Assembly (NCBI GenBank): GCA_015499995.1
Contig: JADNRV010000606.1
Span: 1-22,381 of the forward strand
DNA: 22,381 nucleotides
Reading direction: 5' to 3'
Source of the DNA: Flammula alnicola
Lineage: Eukaryota > Basidiomycota > Agaricomycetes > Agaricales > Strophariaceae
Shown: in pieces, positions 18,001-22,381 of the stretch
Position numbering within the stretch: the first letter of the stretch is position 1
Layout of the letters: every line of letters begins with the position of its first letter
Translations under genes and position numbers: made by a program
The notes under the pieces: generated by a model
What the model was told of the DNA's origin: nothing
Seen by the model: the letters and a program-made list of their open reading frames with translations, nothing else
Database searches by the model: none

Positions 18001-18450
18001 GAGATGGCTTTGGTGCTTGTTGTTGGGGCGGGTGATGGTAAACAGGTGTCAACAATGCCAGAAATGATGTCCGGCACTGTATTTTGGGTGCTGCTCGTCG
18101 TTGGGGGCGCTTTGGGGCGCGGAAAAAATTATAATGGGATCTATTAATATATTCCGACCTGCTCCCACCCTTTGCGCGCCTCGGGGAGGGCGGGGACGGG
18201 TGGATTGACGAGAATGGCTTTGGATGACGTTCCTATTTGGGGCGGGGCTGCTGTCAAACAACTGTCAACAATGTGGGAAATGATGCCCGGGGTTGCATTT
18301 GGGCTCTTGCTCATCGTTGGGGGCGGTTTGGAGCACGGGGAAAAATCTAATAGGGTCTAGTAATATATTGCTACCCATTGCCGCCCTTTGCGCGCCTCAC
18401 GCGGGGCGGGGATGGGTGGATTGACGAGGATGACTTTGGATGACAATCTA
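18001..18450 (+). repeat. Tandem repeat of about 215 bp (two units and a part)
   Basis: Units lie at about 18002-18212 and 18213-18428, with a partial third beginning GATGACTTTGGATGAC up to about 18445. Shared landmarks are GTCAACAATG, CGTTGGGGGCG, a run ending AATATATT, CCCTTTGCGCGCCTC and GGGTGGATTGACGAG. The units are diverged. An inverted relative lies at 22090-22381. No protein is supported here. Confidence 0.7.
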
Positions 18451-18452
18451 AA

Positions 18453-18608
18453 ATTAGACGGAAAGCGCCCTGTATGATATTTTTAGATGCCGGCGCTTGT
18501 GCCTTGTGTCGGTTCCTTATCTATAGATTAGATTGCAAGAAAGCGCCCACCATGATATTTTTAGATGCAGACGTGCCTAGGCGTCTGTCTGTTATCTATA
18601 GATTAGAT
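18453..18608 (+). repeat. 78-bp tandem duplication
   Basis: Two copies share AAGCGCCC, ATGATATTTTTAGATGC and the end TTATCTATAGATTAGAT. The word AAGCGCCC occurs at 18463 and 18541. Copy 2 has a changed centre containing GCCTAGGC. Confidence 0.65.
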
Positions 18609-18839
18609 ATGCTTTATTAATCCCACGCTGCATGTTTAAAAATAGACTTGGTTCATTTTCTCTGCTCGAAAATCTCAGGTACATAACAAAGATTAAACAG
18701 AAAATATTGAATATATTTAAACTATGGTACTATAGTAAAATACACTATGGCACCTCGCCTGCTGCTGCTCGTCCTCATTCCCCTCGTCATTGTATGGCTG
18801 CCGCCACTGCTCCCACCTCATCGTCACCCCCATAGCAGA
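18609..18839. other. AT-rich spacer before the minisatellite
   Basis: AT-rich up to about 18745, then a CTGCTGCTGC-containing transition (18759 on) into the minisatellite. Nothing else was recognised. Confidence 0.3.
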
Positions 18840-19745
18840 GCCGCAGCAGCGGTCGTGCTGCTGCCCGTCGTCGTCGTACCCGAGCAGCTGCCGGTCGGCT
18901 GCTCCTCGTTATCGTCGTCGTATCGGAGCAGCAGCGGCCGTGCCGTCGTATCCGAGCACGTCGTCGCCGCATCCAAGCAGCAGCGGTCTTGCTGCTGCTC
19001 ATCGTCGCCATATCCGAGCAGCAGCGGTCGTGCTGCTCCTCGTCGTCGTCGTACCCGAGCAGCTGCCGGTCGCGCTGCTGCTCGTTATCATCGTCGTATC
19101 CGAGCAGCAGCGGTCGCGCCGCTGCTCGTCTTCGTCGTCGTACCCGAGCAGCTGCCGGTCGCGCTGCTGCTCGTCATCGTCGTCGTACCCGAGCAGCTGC
19201 CGGTCGCGCTGCTGCTCGTCATCGTCGTCGTATCCGAGCAGCAGCGGTCGTGCTGCTGCTCGTGGTCGTCGCCGTACCCGAGCAGCTGCCGGTCGCGCTG
19301 CTGCTCGTTATCGTCGTCGTATCCGAGCAGCAGCGGTCCTGCTGCTGCTCGTGCTGCTCCTCCCATCTGGCCGTCGTCGTCGCCCATCCGAGCAGCAGCA
19401 GCCGTCGTGCTGCTGCTATCACCTCGTCGTCGTCCTCGCCTATCCGAGCAGCAGCAGCCGTCGTGCTGCTGCTGTCACCTTGACGTCGTCGGCGCGTATC
19501 CGAGCAGCAGCAGCGGTTGTGCTGCTGCTGAACACGTCCGTCGCCGTATCGAGCAGCAGCGGTCGTGCTGCTGCTCGTCGTCATCGTATCCGAGCAGCAG
19601 CAGCCGTCGTACTGCTGCTGCTGCTTCCATCTCGGGGCAGTCGCCGTATCCGAGCGGCAGCCGTCGTGTTGCGGCTCCCCCCACCTCGACGTCGTCGCTG
19701 TATCCGAGCAGCAGCAGCCGCGCGACCGCTGCTGCTGCTGCTGCT
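18840..19745. repeat. CAG/CTG hairpin minisatellite, about 19 units
   Basis: Tandem units of mostly 45 bp (starts near 19143, 19188, 19233, 19278 and 19323 are exactly 45 apart). Two unit types alternate: one with CGAGCAGCAGC-GGTCGT-GCTGCTGCTCG, a perfect 11-bp-arm hairpin, and one with GAGCAGCTGCCGGTCGCGCTGCTGCTCG. Later units have an extra CAG and other lengths. It ends in pure CTG repeats. All three plus frames stay open for hundreds of codons because the unit length is a multiple of three and lacks stops, so the Ser/Ala/Arg-rich reading frames here are not evidence of a gene. Confidence 0.85.
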
Positions 19746-19797
19746 ATCACCTCGTTGCCTTCGGGTAAGTGGGTGGAGGAAGAGAGGAAGGAGAACA

Positions 19798-19823
19798 CGA
19801 ATTGAGTCATACGACTCGATTCG
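19798..19823. repeat. Hairpin at the minisatellite/inverted-repeat junction
   Basis: CGAATTGAGTC-ATAC-GACTCGATTCG pairs over 11 bp with one mismatch. It lies just before the left arm of the long inverted repeat. Confidence 0.5.
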
Positions 19824-20170
19824 TTGCTTACCGGGTGGGTCTCCCTCTCACAGGGTCTCCCCTCGTGTCCTTACCCCTCATCTCCCTCCCATCTCCTTCC
19901 AGAGCCGGCCCACATTACCTCGATGAGGGAGAGGGGCACACGGCGCCTGGGCAGCTTCGTTCGCGTCGTAGGGACATGGATGGTGGCTTTGTGGGACGGG
20001 GTGGATGAAGGAGAGGTGAAGGAAGTGGTGGTGGTGGTGGTTGGACCGACATCGAATCGTTGTTGATGGTTATCCGGCGTTTGCTGAGAGTGACGCGATT
20101 GGCTGGCACACTCAGACCGGCCACACACCCAAACGTTCGTCGAGGTTTCCAACTTCTCCGAGACATTCCC

Positions 20171-20804
20171 CAGCCCATCCGAGGGCCCAAAAATATTTAA
20201 AGTATGTTTACAAGTAGTTTAAAACATGTTTCAGGCATTTTTACAGGATTCCGGAGGTCGAAGTTCTGCCAATTTATGAAGAGATGGTCAAATGAGGTGA
20301 TTTCGGGCATTTGAGGTTAGATGTCTTACACTAGGTTTACTTGAAATAGTATCGAACTGAGGATAATGTAGTAGAAGTATTATTTGAATGAAATAGAGAT
20401 TTTACAGATACTTTGTGAGGTTTACAGTGAGTCAAGATGTTCAAAACTTCGAAGTACCATCTTGCTGATCATCTTGTCCAAAGATTTCCTATTGGTTTCA
20501 TGCCTCAGTTGACGAGAATGTCCGTAATCTTGTACCTACTCCAAAGACTCTCTGGGGAACCCCTCAAGAATAATCTGATAGCACTCCTTAGTCAAATTAT
20601 ACACTATATCGAGATATCAATAGGTTTATTGTAACACTAAATGCAAGGTAGATGTCTTTAGAATACCCGAAATCACCACGGGCGCTCGCAAACTCGATTC
20701 AATGGGCAGTAATATTGCTATTTTGACTGTAAATTTAATATTTGCATCCTAAATGACATAGTATAGATATTCTGACGATAAATTGACTCTTATATATGCT
20801 GTGG
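20171..20804. other. AT-rich centre between the inverted arms
   Basis: No gene, RNA or repeat was recognised. Base composition differs sharply from the GC-rich arms. Confidence 0.4.
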
Positions 20805-20896
20805 ATGTCCTCGGGGACGTTCGAGTCCTCGATGACGGATCGGAGGCTGGCCGGTCCGAGTTTGCCAGCCAATCGCGACGCCGTGAGAAAACGCCA

Positions 20897-20936
20897 GATA
20901 ACAATCAACGACGGTTCAACGTCGTTGATTGTTATC
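20897..20936. repeat. Perfect 16-bp hairpin inside the right arm
   Basis: GATAACAATCAACGAC (20897-20912) is followed by the loop GGTTCAAC and the exact reverse complement (20921-20936). The corresponding part of the left arm lacks this symmetry, so the hairpin arose after the arms separated. Confidence 0.8.
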
Positions 20937-21208
20937 TTCCACCACCATCCCTCCATCCTTCCCTGTCTCTCTCGCCTATCCCGACCCCTAAAGACTTTAG
21001 TGAACATTGGTAAGTCTTTGATTTAATGATTATATATATATATTCTAACATTTTGGGCTGTTAATAGGTACGGTACAATTCAAATGAGACCCACCATGTT
21101 GCCCTCCCCTCGTTGATGGATGGGCGGACTTGCAAAGGATGCAGATAGAAGATGAGGGGTTAGAGTGCACGAGGGGAGACCCTGGCAGAGGGAGACCCGC
21201 CCGGTACG

Positions 21209-22089
21209 TGGTAAACTCCGTGATTCATCTTTCGATACCCCACGGCTCACCCTTCCACCCACAGGCCAATGAGGAGACAATGTAGTCTCCTTTCCCAAGG
21301 CCGCCCATGCACGTAGTCCATAGGTCACCCCCTTAGGCTGGTGTGCTCGCATCCGCATCCCAAATGCCATTGCCCCCAGCCCTGCCGTCGTTTTCTGGAC
21401 AGCGCCGCCACCCACAGAACACGCGGCAACAACGCCGCGGCCCTACCTCCTCCCTCCTCCCTCCCTCCCTCCCTTCTCTGTCACATCATCACATCCCCAG
21501 ACGTCTCCACGCTCACTGCCCATGTTACACGTAGGTAGTGATGCATGGAGGTGATCTTGGAGGCTGTAGGTCCGATGTTGGGGGAGCGAGTTCAGCGGTA
21601 CGGAACCGCGGAGTCAAAGGGAAGGGATAACAGGTGAAGGGGAGGTTCGGGACTACCGAGCATGGGCACGAACGACCAAAGGCAGGCGACAACGTCACCT
21701 CATGACGTTCGAAGCTTTGCTTCGGACCTAGGCCAGCAAGGTCAACGACGAGCCAATAACGACGCCGCAGGAGCGAACATCGAGGGAGAGGGGTGGGAGA
21801 CGAGGGCGAGGGGACAACGCACCACTGCTGCCATGGGCTGGGGTTGCACGCCGCACCCCTATTGCTCAGATTGCGCCTGATATGCGCGTTGCCGCTCACC
21901 GTTATGTATCGCAGTTATTTGCATTCTCATTATCTAGTCATTCTTGTTATCTAGTAGTAGTATTATTGATGTAATAATCCTTAGTGAAACATAATATATT
22001 TGTTTTTATCAATGATTTGTGAATGATTTATCTGAGCAGCAAGTCAGTGGAAACACCACTTCCGAATGCGGAAGGCGTTCCCATTCTGG
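21209..22089. other. Region with no supported gene
   Basis: GC-rich to about 21880, then AT-rich. It has small inverted repeats at 21272-21291 (AGGAGAC/GTCTCCT) and 21691-21709 (AACGTCA/TGACGTT), and a CCCT run at 21446-21473. The short frames in both directions lack conserved motifs. Confidence 0.4.
21446..21473 (-). other. G-quadruplex-capable tract
   Basis: The plus strand has CCCTCCCTCCCTCCC with further CCTCC words upstream. The minus strand therefore holds four GGG runs with single-base loops, the tightest G-quadruplex pattern. No gene is near enough to suggest a role. Confidence 0.5.
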
Positions 22090-22381
22090 GCAGCGTCATC
22101 CAGATGAATAAAGATCCATCCATCCCTTCCTCCTCGAAATTTGGATGAAAATTATACCATTAGAATAGTGCTTATCTGTAGATCACGACTATATATTTCA
22201 TTTAATAAAATTCTAACAGGAAAGGTGCGCATGCGCCAGAATAAGCCCAGTATCCCGTGCCGTGATGCCATCATTTGCTCTAAAGATATCCGGACCTGGT
22301 GCAGTTATTTTTGGAACGTCATCCAAACCCATCTGTGCCAATCCATCCTTTCCCGCTGCCCTGTGAGGTGCGCAAAGGGTG
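22090..22381 (-). repeat. Inverted, diverged copy of the 215-bp repeat
   Basis: Read on the minus strand, the window edge gives CCCTTTGCGCACCTCA, GGATGGATTGG and TTTGGATGACGTTCC, matching landmarks of the units at 18001-18450. A second, weaker GGATGGATGGAT ... CTGGATGACG lies about 220 bp further in (22092-22128), so the tandem period also seems conserved. The array probably continues past the window. Confidence 0.6.

Larger units (their letters stand above)
19829..21208. mobile_element. Element with long imperfect inverted arms
   Basis: The left arm (19829-20170) and right arm (20805-21208) match in inverted orientation. The outer parts share TACCGGG-GGGTCTCCCTCT and AGGGTCTCCCCTCGTG. The inner parts share GTGTGGCCGGTC-type and GCCAGCCAATCGCG-type words, followed by ATAAC-ATCAAC-ACG words. 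The arms are clearly diverged (roughly three quarters identical by eye). The 630-bp centre is AT-rich and codes for nothing I can support. It looks like an old non-autonomous foldback or TIR transposon. No target duplication was found at TACCGGG ends. Confidence 0.6.

Noticed and set aside
18840..19745. CRISPR-like array
   Set aside because: Repeats are contiguous with no unique spacers, and the organism is eukaryotic.
18747..19926. Overlapping plus-strand frames of 352 and 378 codons (and 164 codons in the third frame), rich in Ser, Ala and Arg
   Set aside because: All three frames are open at once because the minisatellite unit is a multiple of three without stops. There are no domains, and composition alone explains them.
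21525..21899. A 124-codon minus-strand frame rich in Pro, Ser and Arg
   Set aside because: GC-rich chance frame without domains, and overlapped by another open frame on the plus strand.

Overview
The window looks like nuclear DNA of a filamentous basidiomycete, most likely an Agaricomycete. The evidence is many short (about 48-80 nt) GT-AG introns, an intron-rich fungal hAT transposase, a Ty3/gypsy chromovirus of the kind common in these fungi, TATA-driven intron-rich small genes, and heavy CpG-to-TpG decay that fits cytosine methylation. There are no bacterial genes, no rRNA or tRNA gene that I could support, and no CRISPR array. The species cannot be named from this.

Left half (about 332-11,800): two nested transposons, both on the minus strand. 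The outer one is a hAT element whose transposase starts near 11,792 and ends at 509. The inner one is a complete 7.9-kb Ty3/gypsy chromovirus (773-8694) with two LTRs of about 505 bp. It lies inside the hAT C-terminal coding region, within the conserved SERAF motif, and is flanked by a 5-bp duplication (GAAAA). Without the insert and one copy of the duplication, the 15 hAT exons add up to one open frame of 883 codons, so the hAT gene was probably intact when hit. The chromovirus is decayed but shows most of its biology: a self-complementary primer site, a candidate -1 frameshift signal between gag and pol, protease-RT-RNase H-integrase-chromodomain, and two extra reading frames after pol. The second of these has zinc knuckles and its own TATA box. 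Nine in-frame TGA codons are each one C-to-T step from CGA, and the RT active site has changed from YMDD to YMDN by the same kind of CpG change.

Middle (about 11,800-17,900): first 1.8 kb with no recognised gene but with a pair of tandem hairpins. Then come two plus-strand, intron-containing genes that I cannot assign to a named family. The first (14,150-16,404) encodes a protein of about 610 residues with a Zn2Cys6-like cysteine cluster. The second (17,059-17,790) encodes 203 residues. Both have an upstream block made of CTCCCCCCAACTT followed by a small inverted repeat whose arms differ between the copies yet stay complementary, so they may be co-regulated.

Right part (about 17,900-22,381): repeats without supported genes. 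A tandem repeat of about 215 bp (18,001-18,450) recurs in inverted orientation at 22,090-22,381. Between the copies lie a 78-bp tandem duplication, a 0.9-kb GC-rich minisatellite built of CAG/CTG hairpins, and a 1.4-kb element with long inverted arms (19,829-21,208). The long reading frames across the minisatellite are by-products of its composition.
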